A model generated the notes under the pieces. That model was not told the origin of the DNA and made no database searches. It saw only the letters and a list, made by a program, of their open reading frames with translations. DNA of 64,000 nt from Onchidella celtica. Lineage: Eukaryota; Mollusca; Gastropoda; Systellommatophora; Onchidiidae. The DNA lies in contig OZ007581.1 in the NCBI GenBank assembly GCA_963931925.1, forward strand, positions 10,460,192 to 10,524,191. Direction: 5' to 3'. Position numbers and translations under genes: made by a program. Shown here one piece after another: positions 54,819 to 64,000 of the stretch. How positions within the stretch are numbered: position 1 is the first letter of the stretch; every line of letters begins with the position of its first letter.

Positions 54819-55182
54819 ACAAGACAGGAGTTAATAGAAATAAGGAGAAGCTTGGGGAGAGACACAGCACAAAGATAATAATTCAGAGAAAATATGAAGC
54901 AAAGTAAAGTTGTAGTGCCTAGTTAGTGCTCAGAAAAGCAAAGCGGGAGTGAAAGAAGGAAGCAAGAGAAATGATCAAGATGGGATTTGAGTGGCCGGAC
55001 GGTTAAGTGATCTGTTTTCTTCTTGACAAAGGCGACGGGTGCCGTAGCAGAGGTCGCGAGTTCAAATCCCATCTCGATCATTTCTCTTTCTTCCTTCTCT
55101 CACTCCCGCTTTGCTTTTCTGAGCACTAACTAGGCACTACAACTTTAACTTGCCTCATATTTTCTCTGACAAGACAGGAGTT
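54819..55182 (+). mobile_element. SINE family 2, palindromic copy with 14-bp target duplication
   Basis: A plus-strand SINE-2 (A-box TGGCCGGACGG 54992-55002, B-box AGTTCAAATCC 55059-55069, tail to 55168) is preceded by an inverted duplicate of its own 3' two-thirds. Left arm 54884-54990 pairs with 55062-55168, about 107 bp with few mismatches. The whole insertion is flanked by the perfect direct repeat ACAAGACAGGAGTT at 54819-54832 and 55169-55182. Confidence 0.88.
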
Positions 55183-55312
55183 TGGGTTTGAATCTGCAGA
55201 AAGCACGTCGACCCGGTAGCGTCAATATTGTGGGAAGAAAAAGCAAGTCGATTACAGAATCTGACAGAATGATAAGACAGAAGATGACCCTATCAGGAGT
55301 GGCCACAATTTA
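55176..55312 (+). repeat. repeat W, single copy
   Basis: GGAGTTTGGGTTTGAATCTG, AAAGCACGTCGACCCGGTAG, ACAGAATGATAAGACAGAAG and ACCCTATCAGGAGTGGCC. The SINE-2 insertion site lies at its 5' edge. Confidence 0.72.
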
Positions 55313-56115
55313 CCGCTGACAGGACATAATATTTCCATTTATAGTATGGATGTTCTTGTTAACTCAAACTCAAACTCCTTAGCCTGTACACCAAACTACA
55401 TTGTGTACCTTTTCTTTTTTATTAACCCTCTATGCCCCAGATGTAGGACAAAGAAGAAGGACAGATTTTGTATATGTTTGATCCCATTTTTCTCGACAAT
55501 TTCAATGCCATTGCCTTATCACGTCTTTCGTTTAATTAGATGCTCGTAGCAAATTACACTGAGAACGGGGTGAAAAGTGTGTACCTCTGAAAGATTTTGC
55601 TCTGAGTTAACAGTCAACGCATACCTCCCTGCACAAGTTCTGTGCAAATGGCACTTCCAGACTCTAGGGGGTAAATTGTCTATGCCAAAAGAAGTTCTCA
55701 CAGACCGAAAATCTGACCTCGCCAGTCTCCTCACTGAACGTCTACTTTTCCCGTAATCGTTCACTCACGTGAAGCCCTGCGGATACTTTTTGTTTTTAAA
55801 TTGCTGTTGAATTACTACTTTTTCCTCCTAACTACAATATCACTAGCTAGCCCCACTGCATCTACCACTTATTTTGTGTCAATCTATCGCAGCTTACCAG
55901 GGGAGACATCATTGTGAACAACTATGTGTATCGATACCTGGATGTCGAGCTTGCCCGTGGACCATCATGAGCGGATGCTCCAAGTTTATGAATGAATCAG
56001 CTGAGAAAATAGCCTGGGAACTTTGGCTGTGTGTGGAGACATTTCTACTATGTGTGCTGGAGCAGCTACAGCTTGGCCTATTTATTCACTGTCTTGGTTC
56101 TTCTCCACCATGGGG
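55313..56115. other. unique sequence
   Basis: No convincing exon. A minus frame at 55519-55764 (81 codons) is complex but has no recognisable motif. Confidence 0.4.
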
Positions 56116-56123
56116 ACAGCTCC

Positions 56124-56155
<32 letters not shown>

Positions 56156-56480
56156 TTGACCACGTTTATGGTGTCTCCCACTGTCTGTTTCTCTCTCTCT
56201 CTCTCTCTTTCTGTCTCTTTCGTTCTCCTTTGCTTTCTTTTCTTCGCCCCCCCCCCCGCCTCCCCCATCATCCTTATCATGTCTTTCTCTAATCTGTATG
56301 TTTCTTTCTCTCTTTCTCACGCACACACATAATTATTGTCTCTCATATACACACACACACACACACACACAGTGTCCCTCTGTTACTCTCTTACGCGCAG
56401 GCAGTCTTTTTTTTCTCTTTCTCTCTCTCTCTCTCCCCCTCCCTCTCTCTCTCTCTTCTTCTTCTTCATCTTACTATGTT
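56116..56480. repeat. CT, CA and C-run low-complexity block
   Basis: CT tracts, about 9 C near 56249-56257, CA run 56350-56371, then more CT. Confidence 0.88.
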
Positions 56481-57885
56481 TCACCCTCATTCACTACCTG
56501 ATAAGTGTGTACATCTCTCCATGTTCTGAAACCTCTTGCTGGTGACAAAAAAAACAAAACGTGTCCGGGGGGGGGGGGGCGAAATGACTGGCGGGAGGGG
56601 GGTAGCAAAGTTCAACAAAAGGTCAACCGAGCAGATGCTACAGGCTAGACTACCAGAGGCGTGTGCGTGTACAGCCATGACTGTGTTATCGGCATTTGCA
56701 TTTATATCGTTACTTGTCATCTTTCCACTGAAGATGACTCATTGCATACTGTGTATCCTCACCCCGAACGTTGGTTGCAGCATCGCCCTTGGAAAAAGTC
56801 TCAAACACTTAACTAGGCTGAATGCACACAATGATATATCAGACACGTACATCCTGTTCTGTGTCAAGCTTGGCGCTCTCTCCACCTCCCCCCCCCCCCC
56901 AGCCCCAACCATCCGCCCCCACCAAAATACAGTAACAGCAAAGGTCAAAAGATATGTAACAAATTATTTAGAAGAAAAAAAATTGACAGTATCTGCATGC
57001 AGTTTGCCATTTACTAAATCGTCCCGTTAAAATGACAGGATTCTATCCCAATGTTTTGGCTGAACTGAGTTACACACAACACACTACTTCTACGTGCCTT
57101 CTCCATTGTGTGTCAGAGTATCAAACAGATTCGATTTATACTTTGAAAGTATTACTAAACTGAAAAAAAAAGAAAGTCTTATCTCTAAAACCTATGCTCA
57201 CAGGAAACTTCAATATTATCGATTTCTCAAACGTTGGTGGAAGGGAGTTCGAACCATATCAATTTAAGGGGACGCCATTTGTCATCTTGTGCAGAAATTA
57301 ATTACATAAATCTTCGCTAAGTACAAAACAGCCATCATAGCTGCTGACTATGGTATACAAATTTCCCGAGTGCAGATAGCTTCAAATCTATCAGAGTGAA
57401 TCAAATATAAATATCGGGAAGTGATATTTCGGTCCCAGTGATTTTTGTAATAGAACTTAAAATGTCCCGCGCGTTTTTATGCATATATATTTTTTTTAAA
57501 TAAGATTGTTAAATGCAATTTAATATATATACAAATGATCATCCACTATCCAATTACGAAGTGCCCATCCACTATCTTATAATATATAAAGTGTTAATCC
57601 ACTATCTAATTTAATATTATTTATACATGTGTAAAGTTCTTAAGTTCTACAATGCTATTAACGAGCAATTAGTATTTCCACGGTCTGTCCAAATGTCCCA
57701 TCACTCCGACAGGTCTAAGATGTTCACCCAAGCGACTAAATTTCAGCAAATTTTACCGTAAGAAACTGTTTCTTCCCATGAGCTACCTTGAGTTCTGGTC
57801 TTTCCAGCAGCGTCTTGGATTACAATGGCCATCTCTGGGCACAAAAGCCAGGTAGAGTAGCCATACTTAACCGCCATTGATCCAC
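56481..57885. other. unique sequence, one longish frame
   Basis: Plus frame 56536-57030 has 164 codons of mostly complex sequence, including a hydrophobic stretch AMTVLSAFAFISLLVIF, but also poly-G and poly-C translations. No family recognised and no splice or promoter support, so not called. A diverged tandem of ATCCACTATCTAATT-type units is at about 57540-57610. Confidence 0.35.
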
Positions 57886-58319
57886 TCAGGACTCGCTAGG
57901 ACAAGGTGGTCTAGAGGCAAGGTGCTCGCCTCTCATGCCAAGGGTCCCGGGTTCTAAACCCGGGCAGTGCAGGCATGTTGGAAATTGGATTTTTCTCATA
58001 TTTTCAAGTCCCTGGTCCTATTGGGGGGTAGTATCGAGTACCTAGTCTTCTCGGATAAGGACGAAAAAATTCGGAGGGCCCGTGTGCACGTTGCGCACGT
58101 TAAAGATACCTTGGCAGTTGGAAATCGTAAAGAGCAGGCCGAAAGGCCGCTGCCCGGGCAAAATTGAAATTAATAGATTAAAAATTTATCCATATCATCT
58201 CCCCCCCCCCCCCTCCCCCGCCAGAACAAGAAATAATAAAACAAGTAAAGTGAGGTGTAAATGCCAAGGGCAGCGAACCTCCTAAAATAAAGACCTCAAA
58301 TGAATCAGGACTCGCTAGG
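57886..58319 (+). mobile_element. SINE family 1, copy G, full length with 15-bp target duplication
   Basis: 404-bp element (57901-58304) between perfect copies of TCAGGACTCGCTAGG at 57886-57900 and 58305-58319. A-box TGGTCTAGAGG at 57907-57917 is a perfect consensus match; B-box GGTTCTAAACC is at 57950-57960. The conserved body follows, then a C tract (58201-58213) and the type-A tail (GTGTAAATGCCAAGGGCAGC, CCTCCTAAAATAAAGACC). The long exact duplication suggests a young insertion. Confidence 0.95.
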
Positions 58320-58697
58320 TCCCAGGAGAAAGCCAACCTGTCAACCCGGACAAAAGCCAACCAAAAGGGGAAAAACTGACGGTTATTTACGCCTGGAGAG
58401 GCTGGACAGATTTTTAGTACAATGAAGGCCAAAGGGAGTGATATTTCTAATGACTACAAGCGTGTGAAAATCGTCTTCACGCTGGCGTCATACGGGAAAA
58501 GACCGTATGTGTCAAACTAAGTCAAATTCACTTGTTAATTTACTTTTATAGATGAAATGTGTTCTATCTTTCCAAATAGGTTACACATTTGTACTCTAAC
58601 AGTTTCTTGAATGTTTTTACAAGTACGCAAGTCCCCAACGTTTTTTGCGTTAGCGGTACGTATCTTAAAGCCTTGGATAACAGTGTATGCAATAGAT
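58320..58697. other. unique sequence
   Basis: Nothing recognised. Confidence 0.4.
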
Positions 58698-58701
58698 TGT
58701 T

Positions 58702-58705
<4 letters not shown>

Positions 58706-58753
<48 letters not shown>

Positions 58754-58797
58754 AGAGAGAGAGAGAGAGAGAGAGAAGGAGCGAGAGAGAGTGAGTT
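58706..58797. repeat. (GA)n tract
   Basis: Long nearly pure GA run. Confidence 0.92.
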
Positions 58798-58821
58798 ACA
58801 GGCGTAGAGAACAAGATTTTC

Positions 58822-58890
58822 TGTAAAGCACCAAGAGCAAATTGTTTGGATTGGGCGCTTTATAAAATAATGATCTTCATTATTATGTGA
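58822..58890 (+). mobile_element. LINE/SINE 3' terminus (GTAAAGC..GGGCGCTTTATAAA)
   Basis: TGTAAAGCACCAAGAGCAAA followed by GGGCGCTTTATAAAATAATG and ATTATT is a widespread retroposon 3' end in marine invertebrates. The 5' part is replaced by a GA tract. Confidence 0.62.
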
Positions 58891-58973
58891 CTCCAGAGCC
58901 AGAGAGCTCCTCCAGAAGTACTCCTAACAACAGCCTTGATCAATTACGATTAATTATTATTAATTATTATAAT

Positions 58974-59013
58974 TAGAAATGCGCTATAGAAATTCTATTT
59001 ATTATTATTATTT
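58974..59013 (+). mobile_element. retroposon 3' terminus with (ATT)n
   Basis: GAAATGCGCTATAGAAATTC followed by TATTTATTATTATTATTT. Same type of end as at 58822 and, inverted, 22739. Confidence 0.55.
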
Positions 59014-59014
59014 C

Positions 59015-59190
59015 AGATTTTCTTTCTGTTGTCCTTGTTTGTTTGTTTGTTTGTTTGTTGTTGTTGTTGTTTTTTGGTTGAAAGGGTAGGGGTCCGATAA
59101 GATTGAAGGTAGAGGATAAGGACAGGGTTAGGGATAGGTAGGTAGACGCACACGACGCCGCCCCTAGAGCAAAACAATTGGGGGGGGGGG
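59015..59190 (-). repeat. dispersed repeat Y, inverted copy
   Basis: Reverse complement shows CTATCCCTAACCCTGTCCTT, TATCCTCTACC, ACCCTTTCAACCAAAAAAC and AAAATCTGAAAT in the Y order. It starts right after the (ATT)n tail and contains expanded (GTTT)n and (GTT)n. Confidence 0.7.
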
Positions 59191-59764
59191 GCGTGTCTAC
59201 GTACTTGTAACACCAGCCCAGTTTGTTGCTGTTGTTGTTGTTGTTATTTTGTTGTTTAATATCACAAAATGGAAACTGAACAAGTATTAGAGCGAGACGG
59301 TTGTTGTTTTTTTCCGTTTTTTGTTGTTGTTGTTGTTGTATTTTTTTTTTTTTTTGGCATTTACAGTGTTTTGTCATCACACAGGAGAACACACTGAGCT
59401 CTCGGCCCGTATATCATCTTCACTTTTTGTTCTCCCCTCTGTCTCTCTCTCTCTCTCTCTCTCTGAGTGTTTTCTTCTGTTTTGTTCACTGTCCGACGTT
59501 TCACACGCTCTGGGTTTTTCAGAACCCTCCTACTCGTTTTCTCCTCTTTAAACTTCGAACTGGCCATCTCTGTACACTAACCAGTCCCGTTCGTTGGTCC
59601 TGATTCCTATTTTTAAAAAAAAAATAGGTAAATGACCATGATCAGCAGGTCAAAGCATGAAGGAATGGGGAAATTGAAAACAATTTCTCATCCGTTTTTA
59701 CCAAGCCCCCCCCCCCACACACACACACAACCAAGTCCCCCTTTACCTAAGACAATTTTTTTTA
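59191..59764. other. unique sequence with GTT, T and CT runs
   Basis: (GTT)n near 59226-59245 and 59321-59339, T run near 59341-59355, CT run near 59440-59463, C run 59706-59716. No gene. Confidence 0.5.
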
Positions 59765-60215
59765 ATCATTATTATTTGTATCTGTATACTACTTTAATCC
59801 CATTTGGGAAATTTGCCTCTGTATCACTGCACCCAGTTACAATTGGAGCAGGCACGACGTCGCAGCAGTGCAGCGCGGCGGTTATTTTTTTTTTTGTGTG
59901 TGTGGCCGGGGGGGGGGGGTAGTAGGGATGAATTTTATTTGACTTTGCCCGGGCAGCGGCCTGTTCGGCCTGCTCTTTTCGATTTCCAAAAATGCCAAGG
60001 CATCTTTAACGTGCGCAACGTGCATACGGGCCCTCCGAATTTTTTCGTCCTTATCCGAGAAGACTAGGTACTCCATCCTACCAGCGAATTGGATCGGGGA
60101 CACGAAAATATGTGAAAAATCCCAAACTTCCAACATGCCTGCACCGGCCGGGTTTTGAACCCGGGACCCTTGGCATGAGAGGCGAGCACCTTCCCTCTAG
60201 ACCACATTGTCCCCA
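59765..60215 (-). mobile_element. SINE family 1, copy H with tail B
   Basis: Minus-strand copy. The head is at about 60135-60214 (complement of GGGTTTTGAACCCGGGACCC), the body to about 59945, then a short linker and G run (59908-59919), then tail B (complement of GGGAAATTTGCCTCTGTATC, TGCACCCAGTTACAATTGG and CAGTGCAGCGCGGCGG) to about 59790, ending in ATCCCATTTGGGAAATTT. Confidence 0.88.
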
Positions 60216-60750
60216 TTATTTCCGGCATAAATACTTTCGTTTCTTGCATTGTTAAATTTATTTTTAAATCAGCGTTGTTACATATTTTTTCATAAGTTTT
60301 GAAAATAATGGCTATCTGTGTTTGGACACCAGACAGGTTACTTTCTACTGTTATCATTACCAGCCAACCCGTCCAAGATAAATCTTGCAATTAATGTTCC
60401 ATGTACCAAGCCCAACCGTATATCCAGATCTAGGCTACATTAAAACGGCATTTGGATTCGATGCAATGACTAATAGAACTTACTGTTACGCCACAAATTT
60501 CACGTAGAAATATAACAGATTGATTACGTTGATTTTCCACTACCAATGTGTAAAGAGAGATCAAGGACGCAATTTCCAGTTCACACTTTTCGTTCTATCC
60601 GATGAAAATGCGTCTCTATTTTGGCGGCTTAAAAAAATAATATAAATAACAGTAAAGACTGATTTTTGGTCAAAATGAATGTCTTCACGTAACCCTGCGT
60701 CAAAACTTGATGCAGTATACCCAGTTTCATAATTTTTGATGGCGTAGTCA
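60216..60750. other. unique sequence
   Basis: Nothing recognised. Confidence 0.4.
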
Positions 60751-61200
60751 ACACCTACTAGAACGCGGGTGACGTCAGAGTGTCCACAATTGGACCTTCT
60801 CGTCTACATAAAACAGCTTGCCCCACAGACTAATAAATAAATAACCAGACTGGAAACATAAGCTTCGGGCTGTGTCGTTTTTTACGGAAGTTAATGAGAT
60901 GCGGCCGCATAACCAACGTGGCCGCCGCTCGGGAAATTCCGATTTTAGTTCTATCTGCAGTAGAAATTTCTTTTTATTTGTCAAGATTGGTTGTACATGT
61001 ATTGATAATGCATTGTCTTGCCTATCCTTTCATTTTATTGTCTACAGCTGCCTTTTTTTTATTGTTATAAATTATGACCGTCTGGACTTTTAACGACCGC
61101 TGCATTGTAACTGTGCTGAAGCGTCGGTCGCAACCGTAAATCTAATGTGGCGAATGGTTCATGACCTTTCGCTGTTTTGTGACGTCACACAATGGGATCA
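60751..61200. promoter_or_regulatory. CRE and CpG-containing stretch, weak promoter candidate
   Basis: Perfect TGACGTCA at 60770-60777 and 61180-61187, the palindrome ATGCGGCCGCAT near 60899-60910 and a CpG-rich GTGGCCGCCGCTCG segment. No linked exon. Confidence 0.25.
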
Positions 61201-61999
61201 TCCAGTCTGTTTAATTTATTAGTCTGTGGCTTGCCCTAACCGACTTCCAGAATTTGGATTACCGTTATTTCGCAACATTCCCCCTCCCCCCAAAGTTAAT
61301 TGGGTTCGCTCTTTGCTTGGGTCGTATCCCCCCTCCCCCCCCCCCCCACTTGAATCGTGCGTGTTTTGATTCACAGGATTTTGGATTTCGAAGGAAAGGG
61401 GGCAGAGGGGTGGGGGTGGGGGGGTCACCTGGTGCTCTCCGTGACTTCTCACGTTTAAGCTTTGTTTTGTTCATGTTCCTTTTTCTTTACAAACAACTTC
61501 CGCTTTCCAGTTCTTAAATGGGTAGGACGCCCACGCCGCACGTTACCTCAGTTTGTGAAGTGTATTACCCTGGGTACGAGCTTATTTTTAAACACAACAG
61601 TTCTCAACGAAAGCATTTCGAGCCTCAGATTTCTATGGAATGAATTAATCACAAGGAGACGTTTTCGTTGGATAAATCGCATTCAACGCCAATCATTTAT
61701 GTAATGATATTAATTATCTATGTCGCCACTTCTATGGGCTTAAGGCCTATGACATTTTTTTTGGTCATTTTTGACATTTTTGAGATATTAAGACAAACCT
61801 GTTTCTTTTCCTGTCATTTGGTGACTTACGCCATTATTATTCTATTGGATCATTACGTTTTCCTATTGACGCATTTCTTTTGCTATAGTATTACCTGATA
61901 GCTCTTAAGCTTAGCAATGCAATGAACCGCCATTTGCCTTTTTGGGGTAGACTGTTGTTATAATTACGTACGGTCCTCAAGCATTTTGCGCTGGAGGCG
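61201..61999. other. unique sequence
   Basis: C runs near 61329-61348. Frame 61462-61704 (80 codons) has no recognised motif. Confidence 0.4.
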
Positions 62000-62148
62000 T
62001 GTACGTATATGTAACTATCCCTAACCTTGTCCTTATCCTCAACCCTAAATCTTATTATATCCTCAACCCTGCCCCTTTAACCTTTCAACCAAAGAAAAAC
62101 AGGAGGAAAACAAAAACAAAAATCTGAAAGAATCATTACTTAAATTTT
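62000..62148 (+). repeat. dispersed repeat Y, copy 3
   Basis: CTATCCCTAACCTTGTCCTT, ATCCTCAACCCTAAATC, CCTTTCAACCAAAG and AAAATCTGAAAGAATCATTA in the Y order. It abuts the 3' side of SINE copy I. Confidence 0.75.
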
Positions 62149-62149
62149 A

Positions 62150-62426
62150 TTTAATTCTGCCCGGGCAGCGGCCAGTTCGGCCTGCTCTTCTCGACTTCCA
62201 ACTACCAAGGTATCTTTAACGTGCGCAACGTGCACACGGGCCCTCCGAGTTTTTCGTCCTTATCCGAGAAGACTAGGTGCTCGATCGTACCTACCACAGG
62301 ATCAGGGACTGAAAAATAGGATAAAAATCCCAAACTTCCAAAATGCCTGCACCGACGAGGATTCGAACCCGGAACCTTCAGCATGAGGGGCAAGCACCTT
62401 GCCTCTATACAGCATCATGTCCCCCC
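62150..62426 (-). mobile_element. SINE family 1, copy I
   Basis: Minus-strand copy with a good B-box (complement of GATTCGAACCCGG) and intact body. The tail is missing and repeat Y sits in its place. Confidence 0.9.
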
Positions 62427-62726
62427 ATGGGTTGTTGGTGGGAGCTTCTCGTAGGGTCACAATCTGTCCTATCGTTCTGTTATAATAATTTTGTCTATCG
62501 TCTTACTTCTCCTTGGCACAATATGACTTGAACTGTGTCGACGTGATTTCCCCAAGCTCAAACTCGTACCCACTGCCCTGCCCAGCCTGGCAACCGCTGT
62601 AGAGAAAGTCTCAGCGAGTGTATCATTCAGCAGGCCAAGACCAAAATATAAGGGGAAATGTTTACAAACACAATCATGCTCACAGATTGCCTCCAAGGTA
62701 ATCCGTACTCAGCTTTCTTCCCTCAG
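62427..62726. other. unique sequence
   Basis: Nothing recognised; ends in the acceptor of the exon candidate below. Confidence 0.4.
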
Positions 62727-62830
62727 CTGGTCTACAGTATAAAGAGACCGCAGGAACTGTGGGTGAGACAGCGGGAAAAATTGAAGGCGGAGAACGAAAG
62801 AAAGGGCAAACTGACTGGCAAACAGATAAG
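62727..62830 (+). CDS. weak exon candidate
   Basis: A strong acceptor (GCTTTCTTCCCTCAG) precedes an open stretch that reads LVYSIKRPQELWVRQREKLK and then AENERKGKLTGK, a charged, helix-prone sequence. The best donor, GTGAGA, lies early at 62763 and would make a 36-bp exon; no good donor follows the longer version. The family is not recognised and the call rests only on acceptor quality and amino-acid composition. Confidence 0.25.
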
Positions 62831-62984
62831 TAAACCAGTAGATTTATGGATTTGTTTAAACATTTTTAATCTGGTAGGTAAAATATTATTATTATACGGC
62901 TGGATTGTAGTGAGTATTCAATGTGTGTGGCTGGAGAGCATGGATAAGTGAAAGGAAGAGTGCACATGGAAGAAATGAAGAGAA
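62831..62984. other. unique sequence
   Basis: Nothing recognised. Confidence 0.4.
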
Positions 62985-63240
62985 ATACCTGGAGAGACAG
63001 ACAGATAGAAAGTGTGAGAGATAGACGGAGCGAGGGAGGCCAGGAAGGAGAGAGAGGGGAAGAGATGGAGCAAACGACAGAGGTAGGGAAAGGGGGAGGA
63101 AGGAGGGAGAGGAAAGAGGGAGAGAGCCACAGAGGGAGGGAGGAAGAGGAGAAAGGAGGGAAAAAGAGAGCGATAGAGTGAAGGAGGGAGGAAAAGAGAG
63201 ACAGAAAGACGGGGTGAGAGAAGGAGCGCGAGAGAGACTG
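62985..63240. repeat. (GA)n/GGGA-rich tract
   Basis: Purine-rich low-complexity sequence. Confidence 0.9.
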
Positions 63241-63335
63241 GGACATAAAGAACATCTGAGATCAAACTGAAACTATCGACAGAACATGAAAGAAATAAGG
63301 AGAAGAGTGAGAAATAAACGGAAGTAGAAAACGAG

Positions 63336-63336
63336 A

Positions 63337-63369
<33 letters not shown>

Positions 63370-63371
63370 TA
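63336..63371. repeat. (CA)n microsatellite
   Basis: About 16 CA units. Confidence 0.93.
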
Positions 63372-64000
63372 CTGACATACAAAGAATACGTAGCAAAAAC
63401 GCCTCCCTTTGTTGTGTGACACATTCAAGGTTAGTGGCGCCACTCGCAGCTGCCAGGCATTGTGGCAAAGTGCCTGTCTCACGTATTGTAAACACTTAAC
63501 TCATCGCCGTCCCAATACTCCTTTTATTCTATCTTCACGTTTTTCCAAAAAGTCGTACTACGTACTACGGCATAATGAGGCGTATTCTGCCATTCTAACG
63601 ACAATCATGGAAGTATCTCACCTCTAGAAGTATATTATTTTTTTTTATGCTTTTTGTTAGGAGACCGTAGTGCTTTACAATGAAAGCTGTAGCTAAGCAG
63701 TAAATACAACTCAGTATTTTTCTCTATTTGGCTTTGTAATTACAGTACGCTCCCCTAACACCAGCCTATTTTTCAAGTATTATTTACATACGTACGAAAA
63801 GCCGATAAGAGGAGAAACGGGGGATGTGGTGGTAAGAAAATCGTAAAAATATCGAGAATACAAAACTTTATGGATGTCCCCTGTATGAGATCTATGAATT
63901 CTACGTCCCTACCATGAGGAAACAATAGGCGTAAGCTTCCAATGCTACAGTGTTGGCGGCCCTAGGCGTGTGATGATTAACACAAGCCTGCCTGACATTG
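63372..64000. other. unique sequence to window end
   Basis: No gene or repeat recognised. Confidence 0.4.

Noticed and set aside
56536-57030. 164-codon frame with a hydrophobic segment
   Set aside because: Includes translated G and C runs, no family match from memory, no splice or promoter signals.
59765-60222. Target duplication CATTATTT around SINE copy H
   Set aside because: Only 7-8 AT-rich bases match, within microsatellite-like sequence.

Overview
This window is eukaryotic nuclear DNA from an animal, most likely a lophotrochozoan and probably a marine gastropod mollusc. That placement is an inference. It rests on intron-style exon signals, no dense open reading frames, tRNA-derived SINEs, LINE 3' ends, MITEs (hAT-, PIF/Harbinger- and piggyBac-like), very dense (GA)n/(CT)n tracts, GATA/GACA and GGAT arrays, and roughly fifty C or G runs of nine bases or more. 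No bacterial, phage or organelle gene is visible. Most long reading frames are translations of GA/CT, GGAT or minisatellite DNA and are not genes.

Coding content is sparse. The best case is one 190-bp internal exon on the minus strand (5605-5794) with clean splice sites. A possible minus-strand promoter and first exon (8590-8780) carries an RFX X-box-like palindrome about 90 bp upstream of a Kozak-type start, and could belong to the same gene. A weak plus-strand exon candidate lies near 62.73 kb. A C-terminal LINE reverse-transcriptase remnant lies at 38.54-38.81 kb. A short segment at 9.64-9.76 kb has two perfect TGACGTCA sites exactly 60 bp apart plus three CCAAT boxes.

Mobile elements carry most of the information. 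SINE family 1 (tRNA-Glu/Gly-like head, about 400 bp) has nine copies (6.4, 7.7, 13.6, 17.5, 46.0, 48.2, 57.9, 59.9, 62.2 kb). Two are bounded by perfect target-site duplications. The family uses at least two unrelated 3' tails, one of which looks LINE-derived and also occurs without the SINE body at 19.9 kb. SINE family 2 (about 205 bp) has a complete copy at 29.5 kb and a large palindromic version at 54.8-55.2 kb with a 14-bp duplication. Two copies of a piggyBac-like MITE sit in TTAA duplications; one interrupts a dispersed repeat whose relative at 26.87 kb keeps an uninterrupted TTAA. A 201-bp PIF/Harbinger-like MITE with 72-bp arms and TAA duplications is at 10.83 kb. Several hAT-like ends, a palindromic MITE family and at least six unclassified dispersed repeats (called U, V, W, Y, Z and MITE-2 here) complete the set.

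Tandem arrays include a 20-bp G-rich minisatellite (1 kb), a ~180-bp W array (27.5 kb), a ~150-260-bp array with a C-tract in most units (22 kb), a 48-bp minisatellite open in two frames with a four-unit higher-order repeat (32.4 kb), a nested inverted/direct duplication (33.2-33.9 kb), 34-bp units before a LINE 3' end (41.3 kb), 18/20-bp units (50.6 kb) and 41-bp units (53.1 kb). There is no operon or pathway. The window reads as intron or intergenic DNA shaped by retroposition, MITE insertion and slippage.
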